A stretch of DNA of 64,000 nucleotides from Planctomycetota bacterium. GTDB lineage: Bacteria; Planctomycetota; UBA1135; GCA-002686595. This document shows positions 55,101 to 63,936 of the stretch, piece by piece. A program made the position numbers and the translations under genes. The notes below the pieces were generated by a model that worked only from the letters and a program-made list of their open reading frames with translations, was not told where the DNA came from and did no database searches. The stretch spans positions 62,001-126,000 of the forward strand of contig JAIOPM010000037.1 of assembly GCA_021413885.1 (NCBI GenBank), in the 5' to 3' direction. Position 1 is the first letter of the stretch. Every line of letters starts with the position of its first letter.

Positions 55101-56216
55101 CTACAGATTGCCGAGACTGATCGCGCCCGTCGGACAATTTCGCGCGCACGCATGGTCGCGCGTGCACTCGTAGTTCGACGGCTTGCGGACCGTGGCCTTC
55201 TCACCGCGCGCGGAGAACGCGTCGGTCGCGCACACCGACTCGCACAGACCGCAGCCGATGCACGCGGTCGGGTCGATGCGGACACTGACGAAGTCGCGCG
55301 GCGTCACCGGACAAGCGAGGCCTTCCTTCGGTTCGCAGCGCACGAGATCACGGGTCGCCGAGTGCGAGGTCAGAACCTTGATCGCTTCCTCTTCACCGCG
55401 CCGCACGATGTCGGCGACGTCCTGGAAGTCGAAGCGCGCGAGGTGGCCGACCTTCGGCTGGATCAGCGCCGTGCGGTAGTCCATCTGCATGTGGAGCTGC
55501 TGCTCGGTGATCACTTCCTCGGCGATCTCGAACGCGCGGAAGAGCGTCTGCGCGACGCGACTCTTGTAGTTCGGCGTCTTGAAGGTCGCCTTGACCGACA
55601 GATCGACCGCGATGATCAGCTCGGGCCGCAACGTCTTCGCGAAACGCAGCGGCACCGAATCGACCATGCCGCCGTCCATGTAGTGGTAGCCGTCGCGCTC
55701 GTACGGTTCGAAGACTCCGGGCAGCGCGCACGACGAGTACACCGCCTCGACCAACGGGATGTCGGTGAAGCCAGGCGTGCCCCAGAAGACCGAGCCGCCG
55801 GTCTCGAGCCGCACCGCGTTGCAGAAGAACGGCACGCGCGTCTCGCCGAACTTCACGCGCGGGAGGATGCGCTCGAGCTTCTTCCTGAAGTGATCGCCCG
55901 CGTACATCGAGGGCGCACGCATGCCCTTGAGCAGGAACTTGACGACGTTGAGCTTGAAGTAGTCCTGGCGCTGGATCTCCGAGATCATCGACTCCATCTG
56001 CGTCAGCGAGTAGCCGCCGGCCGCCATCGCGCCGACGAGCGAGCCGATGCTCGTGCCGACGATCGCGTCGTAGTGGAGTCCGAGCGTGTCGAGCGCGCGC
56101 AGCACGCCGACGTGCGCCATGCCGCGCATCCCGCCGCCGCCGAGCACGAGCACCGTCCGCGGACGCGCGGGTGGGTTCGCGCGAGGCGAGAGGCTCGGGG
56201 CGTCGAGTTCGAGCAT
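55101..56216 (-). CDS. Patatin-like phospholipase fused to a C-terminal ferredoxin domain
   Basis: Two-domain protein of 371 residues. Residues 20-290 are a patatin hydrolase: oxyanion GGGGMRGMAH (26-35), nucleophile Ser56 in GTSIG and Asp181 of the dyad in MDGGMVD. Residues 305-371 are a two-cluster ferredoxin. Cluster 1 has Cys319, 322, 325, 329 (CIGCGLCESVC). Cluster 2 has Cys351, Asp354, Cys357, Cys361 (CTRDHACARNCP), so aspartate replaces the second cysteine, as in P. furiosus ferredoxin. It has no signal peptide, so it is probably a cytoplasmic or membrane-surface lipid hydrolase with redox input. It lies divergent from the acyl-CoA ligase operon. Confidence 0.85.
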   Translation of the reverse strand: MLELDAPSLSPRANPPARPRTVLVLGGGGMRGMAHVGVLRALDTLGLHYDAIVGTSIGSLVGAMAAGGYSLTQMESMISEIQRQDYFKLNVVKFLLKGMRAPSMYAGDHFRKKLERILPRVKFGETRVPFFCNAVRLETGGSVFWGTPGFTDIPLVEAVYSSCALPGVFEPYERDGYHYMDGGMVDSVPLRFAKTLRPELIIAVDLSVKATFKTPNYKSRVAQTLFRAFEIAEEVITEQQLHMQMDYRTALIQPKVGHLARFDFQDVADIVRRGEEEAIKVLTSHSATRDLVRCEPKEGLACPVTPRDFVSVRIDPTACIGCGLCESVCATDAFSARGEKATVRKPSNYECTRDHACARNCPTGAISLGNL

Positions 56217-56350
56217 GGGAGCGCTCGGGGATCGACCGACGATGCTCGCGACCTTCAGGACGGCGCCACGTAAGTGGCCGCGAGTTCTTGAGTTCGGGAC
56301 GGGCGACCGTCACCTTGGGCGATCACTCGGGACGCCACCACGCGCGCCCG

Positions 56351-57841
56351 ATGAAACCTGCGATGAGACGACTCGGCGACTGGCACGCCTTGGAACGCGC
56401 CCCGACGGCGGAACTCCGGGCTCTGCAGAACGCGAGGCTCGCGCGCTTCGTGCGGGAGGAGCTCTACCCGTTCTCCCCCCACTACCGGCGCGTGTTCGAC
56501 GAACAGCGGATCATGCCGGAGTCGATCCGCACCGTCGACGACCTGCGCCGTCTGCCGTTCACGACCAAGCAAGACTTGCTTGCCGCGCAGATCGATCCGG
56601 CGCGGCGCCTCGACTTCGTGTTGCAACCTTCCCAAGAGAAGATCCGCGCGCACTGGCCGCTCGGGAAGAAGCTCGCGGTGCTGCTCGGCGGCGAGCGCAA
56701 GCGCGAGGAATTGCGCTTCGCGTACACGCCGAACTTCGTCACGTTCACCACCGGGCGTTCGAGCGATCCGGTGTCGTTCACGTACACGCCGCACGATCTC
56801 GACGTGCTCGGCGAAGCGATCGCGCGCATGTTCGACATCGGCGTGGTCAACGCGCTCGACGAGCGGCTCATCAACTTGATGCCGTTCGCGCCGCACCTCG
56901 CGTTCTGGGCGGTGACGCTCGGCGGTTTCACCACCGGCCGCATGATCCTGCCGACCGGCGGCGGCAAGGTGATGGGCACCGACGGCAACCTGCGGATGAT
57001 CGAGCGCGCGAAGCCGACGTGCCTCGTCGGCGTGCCGGGTTTCGTCTACCACCTGATGCGTCAAGCGCACGAGGAGAAGCGCGACCTCTCGAAGGTCCGC
57101 ACCGTCGTGCTCGGCGCGGAAAAGGTTCCGCCGGGGCTCAAGGCGAAGATGGTCGAGCACCTCGAGGCGTGCGGCGCGAAGAACGTGCGCATCCTCGGCA
57201 CGTACGGTTTCACCGAAGCGCGCATGGCGTTCGTCGAGTGCCCGACGTCGATCGATACGTCGAGCGGCTACCACGTCCAACCCGATCTCGGGCTCTTCGA
57301 GGTCGTCGATCCGAAGTCCGGCGAGCCCGTCGCCGAGGGCGCGGACGGCGAGCTCGTCTACTCCGGCATCTCGGGCCACGGCACGTGCGTCGTCCGCTAT
57401 CGCACCGGTGACCTCGCGATCGGCGGACAGACGTGGGCGCCGTGTCCGCACTGCGGTCGCACGTTGCCGCGCATCGCGAGCGAGTTGAAGCGCACCAGCG
57501 AGCAACACGCGCTCAGCCTGACGAAGATCAAGGGCACGCTGGTCGACCTCGCGCAGATGGGCGTCGTGCTCGCGTCGATGCCCGAGATCGAGGAGTGGCA
57601 AGCGGTGATCTCGAAGAAGAACGACGATCCGCTGGAGCTCGACGAGCTCGAGATCCGCGTCGCGCCGCGCCACGGCGTTTCCGCGGAAGCGCTGACCGCG
57701 AAGGTGCGCAAGGAGATCCTCGCCGCGAACGAGATCGCGCCGACGCGCGTGCAAGTGCTCCCGCTCGACGAGCTGTTGCGCAACCTCGGCATGGAGACGG
57801 AGCTCAAGGAGAAGCGCTTCCTCGACAAGCGTCCGAAATGA
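56351..57841 (+). CDS. Acyl-CoA/phenylacetate-CoA ligase-like AMP-forming enzyme
   Basis: ANL-superfamily adenylating enzyme (496 residues), most like PaaK: the N-terminal FVREELYPFSPHYRRVFDEQ and DDLRRLPFTTKQDLLAA regions are typical. The adenylation signature is FTTGRSSDPVSFTYTPHDL. The motif ILGTYGFTEARMAFVECP and the GDLAIGG motif before a cysteine pair (APCPHCGRTLPRIAS) follow. It should activate a carboxylic acid to its CoA thioester. It begins the plus-strand operon with thiolase and FadB-like genes, so it probably feeds beta-oxidation. ATG 56351 starts the conserved protein. The substrate is unknown. Confidence 0.83.
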   Translation: MKPAMRRLGDWHALERAPTAELRALQNARLARFVREELYPFSPHYRRVFDEQRIMPESIRTVDDLRRLPFTTKQDLLAAQIDPARRLDFVLQPSQEKIRAHWPLGKKLAVLLGGERKREELRFAYTPNFVTFTTGRSSDPVSFTYTPHDLDVLGEAIARMFDIGVVNALDERLINLMPFAPHLAFWAVTLGGFTTGRMILPTGGGKVMGTDGNLRMIERAKPTCLVGVPGFVYHLMRQAHEEKRDLSKVRTVVLGAEKVPPGLKAKMVEHLEACGAKNVRILGTYGFTEARMAFVECPTSIDTSSGYHVQPDLGLFEVVDPKSGEPVAEGADGELVYSGISGHGTCVVRYRTGDLAIGGQTWAPCPHCGRTLPRIASELKRTSEQHALSLTKIKGTLVDLAQMGVVLASMPEIEEWQAVISKKNDDPLELDELEIRVAPRHGVSAEALTAKVRKEILAANEIAPTRVQVLPLDELLRNLGMETELKEKRFLDKRPK

Positions 57842-59154
57842 CCGCTTCCTCCGATCCCTCGCGGACCGCCGTGATCGCCGTCGGCTTGCGCACGCCGCAA
57901 GCGAAGGCCGGAGGCCTCTTCGCGAAGGAGGACGCCGCCCACCTCGGCGGAGTCGTCGCGCGCGAAGTGCTCGCACGAGCGGGCGTCGGCGCGGCGGAAG
58001 TCGACGAGGTGATCGTCGGTTGCGTCGGGCCGCCGCACGATCAAGCGAACGTCGCGCGCGTGCTCGCGCTGCGCGCCGGCGTTTCGAAACACGTTCCCGC
58101 GTTCACCGTCGCACGCAATTGCGCGAGCGGCATCGAGGCGTTGTCGCAAGCCGTCCTGCGCATCGAAGCCGGCGTCGGCTCGTGCTACCTCGCGGTCGGC
58201 GTCGAGGTGATGAGCCGCTACCCGCTGATCGTCGGCGAGAAGATGACCGGTGTCTTCGACCGTCTCTCGCGCGCGAGGTCGCTGCCGGAGAAGCTGTCGG
58301 CGCTCTCGAGCTTCCGGCCGAGTTTCCTCGCGCCGCGCGTCGCGTTGCTCGAAGGTCTCACCGATCCGACGTGCGGGTTGATCATGGGCCGCACCGCCGA
58401 GCTCATCGCGCGCGAGTTCGCGATCTCGCGCCGCGACGCCGACGAGTACGCGTTGCGCAGCCACCAACTCGCGGTCAAGGCGCGCGACTCGGGCCGCTTC
58501 GCGCGCGAGATCCTTCCGCTCGTGCCGCTCGGCGCGAAGGACGGCTCCGCGTCGCTCGAACACGACGACGGCATCCGCGACGGGCAGACGCTCGATGCGT
58601 TGGGCAAGCTGAAGCCGTACTTCGAGAAGCCCGACGGCGTCGTCACCGTCGGAAACTCGTGCGGCATCACCGACGGGGCGACGGCGCTCGTCGTCACCAG
58701 CGAGAAGCGGGCGCAAGAGCTGCGCCTCGCGCCGATCGCGCGCATCCGCGCGATCGTGTTCGCCGGGCTCGATCCCGAGCGCATGGGCCTCGGCCCGGTC
58801 TACGCGACGGCGAAGGCGTTCGAGCGCGCGGGCTGCACGCTCGCCGACATCGGCCCGATCGAGATCAACGAAGCGTTCGCGGTGCAGGTGCTCGCGTGCG
58901 CGAAGGCGTTCGCGTCGAAGAGCTTCGCGGAGCGCGAGCTCGGTCGCTCGTCCGCCCTCGGCGAGCTCGACCTCGCGCGCACCAATCCGAACGGCGGCGC
59001 GATCGCGCTCGGCCATCCGGTCGGCGCGAGCGGCGCGCGCATCGCGTTGTCCGCGGCGAAGGAATTCGGAGCCGGCGGACGCGACCTCGCGCTCGCGACG
59101 ATGTGCATCGGCGGCGGCCAAGGCGCCGCGGTGATCCTGGAGCGCATGGCATGA
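57838..59154 (+). CDS. Acetyl-CoA acyltransferase (thiolase, FadI/FadA type)
   Basis: Thiolase (438 residues) cleaving 3-ketoacyl-CoA. The nucleophile is Cys95 in ARNCASGIEALSQA. The other catalytic regions are INEAFAVQVLA, GHPVGASGAR (His) and MCIGGGQGAA (proton-transfer Cys). Length and a loop insertion suit the FadI/trifunctional-type group. It overlaps the ligase gene (ATGA at 57838) and the FadB-like gene (ATGA at 59151), so the three are translationally coupled. It works with the next protein as a beta-oxidation complex. Confidence 0.92.
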   Translation: MTASSDPSRTAVIAVGLRTPQAKAGGLFAKEDAAHLGGVVAREVLARAGVGAAEVDEVIVGCVGPPHDQANVARVLALRAGVSKHVPAFTVARNCASGIEALSQAVLRIEAGVGSCYLAVGVEVMSRYPLIVGEKMTGVFDRLSRARSLPEKLSALSSFRPSFLAPRVALLEGLTDPTCGLIMGRTAELIAREFAISRRDADEYALRSHQLAVKARDSGRFAREILPLVPLGAKDGSASLEHDDGIRDGQTLDALGKLKPYFEKPDGVVTVGNSCGITDGATALVVTSEKRAQELRLAPIARIRAIVFAGLDPERMGLGPVYATAKAFERAGCTLADIGPIEINEAFAVQVLACAKAFASKSFAERELGRSSALGELDLARTNPNGGAIALGHPVGASGARIALSAAKEFGAGGRDLALATMCIGGGQGAAVILERMA

Positions 59155-61358
59155 CCCTCCTCGATTCGTTGCCGCTCGCGCAGGACGCGCCGCCGCCGGG
59201 AGCGTGCGTGCGCATCGAGCGTCCGGAAGCCGGCCTCGCGGTCGTGATCCTCGATCCGCCGCATCGCAAGTTGCCGGTGTTCGACTTGCCGTTGATCCGC
59301 GACCTCACGCTCGCGCTCGACCGACTCGAAGGCGACAAGGACGTGCGCGCCGTGGTCTTCACCGGCCGCGATCCGCTGACGTTCGTCGCGGGCGCGGACA
59401 TCGACGTGATCGCAGCGGTCACCGACGAAGCGGTCGCGCACGAGCTCGGGCGCCTCGGCCAACTGCTCTTCGAGCGCATCGCGAAGCTGCGCGTGCCGAC
59501 GGTCGCCGCGGTCGGCGGCGCGGTGCCCGGCGGAGCGTGCGAACTCTGCCTCGCGACGCAAGCGATCGTGCTCTCCGAACATCCGAACTCGCGCATCGGT
59601 CTGCCGGAAGTCCGCCTCGGCATCCTGCCGGGTTGGGGCGGAAGTCAGCGCTTGCCGCGCCGCATCGGCACGCCCGCGGCGCTCGGCGCGATTCTCACCG
59701 GCAAACTCTACACGCCGCGCGAAGCGTTGCGTCTCGGACTGGTCGATCGTCTGTGCGCGCCGGAGAACCTGCTGCGCGTCGCGAGCGACCTGGCGCTCGG
59801 CCGCGAGTCGAAGCGCGTCTTCAAGAAGCCGCTGTTCGTCAAGCTCGTCGACGGGAACGCCGTCGCGCGCGCGTTCGTCGAACGCAAGGTGCGCAAGGAC
59901 GTGTTGCGCGAGACGCACGGTCACTACCCGGCTCCGCTCGCGGCGCTCGAGCTCGCTTTGCGCGCGACGTCGACGCCGATCGAGACCGGGCTCGAGCTCG
60001 AGGCCCGCGCGCTCGCGAAGCTCGCGATCTCGCCCGAGTGCAAGAACCTGGTGACGATCTTCCGGCTGTCCGAGGAAGCGAAGAAGACGCGCGTCCTCGC
60101 CGACGGCACCGAAGCGAAGTCGCTCGCGCGCATCGGCGTGATCGGCGCCGGCGTGATGGGCGCGGGCATCGCGCGCCTCGCGGCGGAGAAGGGCGTCGCC
60201 GCGCGGCTCTCCGACGTCGCACGCGCGCCGCTCGACGCGACGCTGTTCGCGCATCGCAAGGAAATCGGTCGGCGGCTCGCGAAGCGCCGGATCCTGAAAC
60301 ACGAAGCGGATCAAGCGCTCGATCGCCTCGAGCTCACCACCGAACTCTTCGGCTTCGATCGCTGCGACCTCGTCGTCGAGGCGGTCGTCGAACGGCTCGA
60401 CGTCAAGCAAGAGGTGCTCGCACGTCTCGCCGAACGCATGGCGCCCGACGCGATCCTCGCGACCAACACGTCGTCGCTCTCGGTCGACGCGCTCGCCGCG
60501 AAACTCCCCCATCCCGAACGCGTCGTCGGGATGCACTTCTTCAATCCCGTCGGCCAGATGCCGTTGGTCGAAGTCGTGCGCGGCAAACGCAGCGCCGATT
60601 GGGCGGTCGCGGCCGTCGCGAAGCTCGCGCTCAAGCTCGGCAAGACGCCGGTGATCACCACCGACGTCGCGGGCTTCCTCGTCAACCGTCTGCTCGGGCC
60701 GTACCTCGACGAAGCGGTGCGGCTCTTCGAAGTCGGCGTCGACATCGAGCGCATCGACGGACTCTTGCGCGACTTCGGCATGCCGATGGGGCCGCTCGAG
60801 TTGCTCGACGAAGTCGGCTTCGACGTCGCGGCGCACGCGGCGGTCTCGCTCGGTTCGGCGTACGGCGCGCGCATGCAGTCGAGCCACGTGATCCGCCGCG
60901 CGCTCGAAGTCGGCATCAAGGGCAAGAAGAACGGCAAGGGCTTCTACCTGCACGGCGTCGACGCGAAGACCGGTCGCGCGAAACGCGGCGCGCCGAACCC
61001 GGAGATCAACCGCTTCCGCGAGCCGAGCGCGCGCAAGATGGATCACTCGGACTCGAGCGTCCTCGATCAGCTCTTGTTCTCGATGCTCAACGAAGCCGCG
61101 CGGTGTCTCGAGGAAGGCGTCGTCGTCGGCGCGCGCGAACTCGACCTCGCGAGCGTCTTCGGCATGGGCTTCGCGCCGTTCCGCGGCGGCTTGTTGCGCT
61201 GGGCCGATACGGTCGGAGCCCGCGACATCGTCGCGCGACTGCGGCGCATCGCCGGCGCGCCGGACGTGCTGGCGCGCGTCGAGGGCTCGGCGCGCTTCCA
61301 ACCGGCGCAGCTCTTGACCGCGCTGGGCGAGCACGGCGGCCGCTTCCACGCCGACTGA
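59151..61358 (+). CDS. Fatty acid oxidation multifunctional enzyme (FadJ/FadB type)
   Basis: Bifunctional enoyl-CoA hydratase/3-hydroxyacyl-CoA dehydrogenase (735 residues). The N-terminal crotonase domain has GADIDVI and both catalytic glutamates (GGACELCLATQ; IGLPEVRLGILPGWGGSQR). From about residue 320 the NAD domain begins with IGVIGAGVMGAGIARLAAEK. The catalytic His lies in GMHFFNPVGQMPLVEVV. Two C-terminal 3HCDH domains close it, the last ending in GMGFAPFRGGLLRWAD. It forms the alpha subunit to the thiolase's beta subunit. The 3' end is followed directly by a large palindromic repeat. Confidence 0.92.
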   Translation: MTLLDSLPLAQDAPPPGACVRIERPEAGLAVVILDPPHRKLPVFDLPLIRDLTLALDRLEGDKDVRAVVFTGRDPLTFVAGADIDVIAAVTDEAVAHELGRLGQLLFERIAKLRVPTVAAVGGAVPGGACELCLATQAIVLSEHPNSRIGLPEVRLGILPGWGGSQRLPRRIGTPAALGAILTGKLYTPREALRLGLVDRLCAPENLLRVASDLALGRESKRVFKKPLFVKLVDGNAVARAFVERKVRKDVLRETHGHYPAPLAALELALRATSTPIETGLELEARALAKLAISPECKNLVTIFRLSEEAKKTRVLADGTEAKSLARIGVIGAGVMGAGIARLAAEKGVAARLSDVARAPLDATLFAHRKEIGRRLAKRRILKHEADQALDRLELTTELFGFDRCDLVVEAVVERLDVKQEVLARLAERMAPDAILATNTSSLSVDALAAKLPHPERVVGMHFFNPVGQMPLVEVVRGKRSADWAVAAVAKLALKLGKTPVITTDVAGFLVNRLLGPYLDEAVRLFEVGVDIERIDGLLRDFGMPMGPLELLDEVGFDVAAHAAVSLGSAYGARMQSSHVIRRALEVGIKGKKNGKGFYLHGVDAKTGRAKRGAPNPEINRFREPSARKMDHSDSSVLDQLLFSMLNEAARCLEEGVVVGARELDLASVFGMGFAPFRGGLLRWADTVGARDIVARLRRIAGAPDVLARVEGSARFQPAQLLTALGEHGGRFHAD

Positions 61359-61362
61359 CGTC

Positions 61363-61467
61363 GTACGGAGCCAGCCTCAACTCGGCCGTTTTCGCGGGAG
61401 GGAAGCGCTTGCAGCAACTCCGCGGTTGCGGCCCGCGAAAACGGCCGAGTTGAGGCTGGCTCCGTAC
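61363..61467. repeat. 105-bp palindromic element, copy 1
   Basis: Perfect 36-base inverted arms (61363-61398 and 61432-61467) enclose a 33-base centre. The centre contains its own small stem GCAAC/GTTGC. It begins 4 bases after the stop of the FadJ-like gene and ends 3 bases before the stop of the converging DUF1028 gene, so it sits exactly at two gene ends. It differs from copy 2 (63028-63132) at only 2 positions, both in the centre. It would fold into a very stable hairpin in either transcript and probably terminates both. Confidence 0.9.
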
Positions 61468-61470
61468 TCC

Positions 61471-63000
61471 TCATGGCACGACGTCGAGCGTGACCGGCCC
61501 CGCGACGCCCGGCTGAACGTCGAACGCGAGCGCAGCAAAGGTCAACGTATGCCCGACCCACGGCGCGAGTGTCGCGGTTCTCGGCGCGAACACCGCGAGC
61601 GCGCGGCCCGAACCGTCGAGCTGTCCCGCGGTGTTCTGGAACTCGAGCGAGTTCGCGCGCGAGCGCGAGACCGCGAAGAACGCGTCGACGTTGAGCGGCA
61701 ACGTCTTGCCCTGGAACACCGTGCCCGGGATCGAGCCCGACGCGCTCGCGAGGATGCCGTACTTCGCGCCGGCGGCCGACGCGCCGAAGTCGAGCGTCAA
61801 CGGTGCTTGCGCCGGATCGGTCGCCGACAACGTGTCTTGACCGCAGTGCAGCGACGCGGCCGGATCGACACGCACGACGATGTCGGGTTGCAACGCGACG
61901 TCCTTGCCGTTCTCCGTCACGATCACGCGCCACGTATCGATTCCCGGCGTCGTGCCCGCGCGGATCGCGAGGTCGTACGTTCCGTCGCCGTGGTCGACGA
62001 ACGCGCCCGGCACGGAAACCGGCGTCGGCGTGTTGAGAGGCTCGACGCGCAGCACATGTCCGCCGTGGACGATCGGCGCGCGCTCGAGGTCGGCGAACGC
62101 GAACGAGACGTTCAACGTGGTGACTCCATCGGCGGGCAGCGACACCGCGCTCGCTCGCACGGTCGAGTTCACTTGATCGACGAGCCCCGCCATCGACGCG
62201 CGCCACACGAGGTAACCCTCCTCGAGCTGGCGCACCGGATCGGGATCCGGGATCTGGCCGAGCACGTTGAGGTCGAGGAAGTACGTGCCGGTCGCGCAGC
62301 CCATGCCCTTGTTGCACACGCCGAGCGAATCGCCGATGCGCGCGATGATCATGAAGCCCGAGTGCGCCGACTTCTTGAACACCGGCGGCGGACAACCGCA
62401 ACTGGTCGGCGCTTGTGGCTTGCACGAGCAACGTCCGTCGCCGCCCCACGCGCGCGCGGACTTCATCGCGGCAAGACAACGTTCCGAGAGATCGCCTTGC
62501 GTCGCGAGGAAGACTTCCTCGGCGGAGAAGACGACTTCGTCGCCGGTGAGCACGTTGCCCTGGATCGCCCAGCGCAAATCGCCGGCGCTGCCGAAGCGGC
62601 TCGGCTTCGCCTTGCCCGCGCCGGTGCCGGTGAACGTCACCGACGGGTCGGCGAGGTTGACGATGCCGTACTGACGCGTCTGGTGTTGGAGATCGGTCGC
62701 CGCGAGTTGGTCGAGGATCTCCTGCGGCGAGAGGCCGGCGAGCAGGCCGGTTTGGATCAGCTTGCGGTTCTTGCCGCTGACGTCGACGAACGACTGCGCG
62801 GCCGCGACGCCGACGCCGGGGACGACGACCGGGAGCAAACGCTCGAGATCGCCGGTCAAGCACGTCGCCGACGCGACGCAGACTTCTCCTGTGCGCACGT
62901 TGACCGCGACGATCGACCACGTCGCGAGCGCGCGCTCCGAAACGGCGGCGACGGCGACGAGTGTGAGCACGCAACGCGCGAAAAGTCCGTGGGGCTTCAT
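61471..63000 (-). CDS. Secreted DUF1028 (Ntn-hydrolase-like) protein with extra C-terminal domains
   Basis: Exported protein of 509 residues. The DUF1028 domain, placed in the Ntn-hydrolase clan, starts TWSIVAVNVRTGEVCVASA and covers about 27-265. A signal peptide ends in RALA, so cleavage would expose Thr27 as the N-terminal residue, the position of the nucleophile in this fold. An insert at about 180-205 holds six cysteines (RCSCKPQAPTSCGCPPPVFK, then LGVCNKGMGC). The second half (about 270-509) is beta-rich, including a DHGDGTYDLAIRAGTTPG Ig-like unit. The substrate is unknown. The gene is flanked by both copies of the 105-bp palindrome. Confidence 0.8.
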   Translation of the reverse strand: MKPHGLFARCVLTLVAVAAVSERALATWSIVAVNVRTGEVCVASATCLTGDLERLLPVVVPGVGVAAAQSFVDVSGKNRKLIQTGLLAGLSPQEILDQLAATDLQHQTRQYGIVNLADPSVTFTGTGAGKAKPSRFGSAGDLRWAIQGNVLTGDEVVFSAEEVFLATQGDLSERCLAAMKSARAWGGDGRCSCKPQAPTSCGCPPPVFKKSAHSGFMIIARIGDSLGVCNKGMGCATGTYFLDLNVLGQIPDPDPVRQLEEGYLVWRASMAGLVDQVNSTVRASAVSLPADGVTTLNVSFAFADLERAPIVHGGHVLRVEPLNTPTPVSVPGAFVDHGDGTYDLAIRAGTTPGIDTWRVIVTENGKDVALQPDIVVRVDPAASLHCGQDTLSATDPAQAPLTLDFGASAAGAKYGILASASGSIPGTVFQGKTLPLNVDAFFAVSRSRANSLEFQNTAGQLDGSGRALAVFAPRTATLAPWVGHTLTFAALAFDVQPGVAGPVTLDVVP

Positions 63001-63027
63001 GCCGTCATGCTACCCCTCCGCGCCGGA

Positions 63028-63132
63028 GTACGGAGCCAGCCTCAACTCGGCCGTTTTCGCGGGAGGGAAGCGCTTGCAGCAACTCCGCGGGTGGGGCCCG
63101 CGAAAACGGCCGAGTTGAGGCTGGCTCCGTAC
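63028..63132. repeat. 105-bp palindromic element, copy 2
   Basis: Second copy of the element at 61363-61467, with the same 36-base perfect arms (63028-63063 and 63097-63132) and a centre with 2 changes. One change breaks the inner GCAAC/GTTGC stem. It lies between the start of the DUF1028 gene and 3 bases before the stop of dapD. It would act as terminator for dapD and separate it from the DUF1028 promoter. No third copy was seen in the window. Confidence 0.9.
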
Positions 63133-63135
63133 CGC

Positions 63136-63936
63136 TCAACCGCCGCGCAAAGCCGCTTCGAGCGCGGTCGCGCGATCGGTCTTCTCGTCGCGGTACTTGA
63201 CGATCAACGCGCACGCGACGTGCAGGCCCCGGTGGTTGGCCCACATGTCGCCGATCGGCTTCACGCCGAGAGCACGACTGCCCGGCACGACCACGGCGCG
63301 CTCGGGGATCTCGAGCGGCGCTTCGCGCGTGCCGCGCAGCTCGCGCTCGTGGACGACGTCGTACACGATCGTGCCCGACGTCAGGATCGTGCCCGCGGCG
63401 AGCACCGCGCCCGCGCGGATCAGGATGCCCTCGTACACGCCGCAGTTGCCGCCGATGAAGACGTCGTCCTCCACGATCACGGGACGAGCGTTGACGGGCT
63501 CGAGCACGCCGCCGAGTTGCGCCGCCGCGGAGAGATGCACGCGTTTACCTACGTGCGCGCACGAGCCGACCAGCGCGTGGCTGTCGATCATCGTGCCCTC
63601 GTCGACGAAGGCACCGACGTTGACGTACATCGGCGGCATGCAGACGACGCCGCGCGCGACGAACGCGCCGCGCCGCACCGACGAACCGCCGGGGACGAGC
63701 CGCACGCCGCGCTCGACGTCGAACGCCTGCACGCCGAACGCCTGCTTGTCGACGAACGGGAAGACGTCGCGTTGCACGCCGTGTTCGGCGAGCGGCGAAC
63801 TCTTGAAGATCGCGAGGATCGCCTCCTTCACCCACGCGTTGACGCGCCACGCGCCGCTCGCGTCGCGCTCGACGGCGCGCACTTCGCCGCGTTCGAGGGC
63901 GGCGAGCAGTGCTTCGCCTTGCAGACGCGCGCTCAT
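63136..63936 (-). CDS. dapD: 2,3,4,5-tetrahydropyridine-2,6-dicarboxylate N-succinyltransferase
   Basis: Lysine and diaminopimelate biosynthesis enzyme (266 residues) that succinylates tetrahydrodipicolinate using succinyl-CoA. The left-handed beta-helix hexapeptides (for example VNVGAFVDEGTMIDSHALVG, CAHVGKRVHLSAAAQLGGVL) and the C-terminal VIVEDDVFIGGNCGVYEGIL are diagnostic. It supplies DAP for cell wall peptidoglycan if present, and lysine. Its ATG overlaps the stop of an upstream gene cut by the window edge. Confidence 0.94.
   Translation of the reverse strand: MSARLQGEALLAALERGEVRAVERDASGAWRVNAWVKEAILAIFKSSPLAEHGVQRDVFPFVDKQAFGVQAFDVERGVRLVPGGSSVRRGAFVARGVVCMPPMYVNVGAFVDEGTMIDSHALVGSCAHVGKRVHLSAAAQLGGVLEPVNARPVIVEDDVFIGGNCGVYEGILIRAGAVLAAGTILTSGTIVYDVVHERELRGTREAPLEIPERAVVVPGSRALGVKPIGDMWANHRGLHVACALIVKYRDEKTDRATALEAALRGG

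Noticed and set aside
61363-63132. A repeated peptide (YGASLNSAVFAGGKRLQQ) read in two plus-strand frames.
   Set aside because: It is only the translation of the two copies of the 105-bp palindrome, outside any supported gene.
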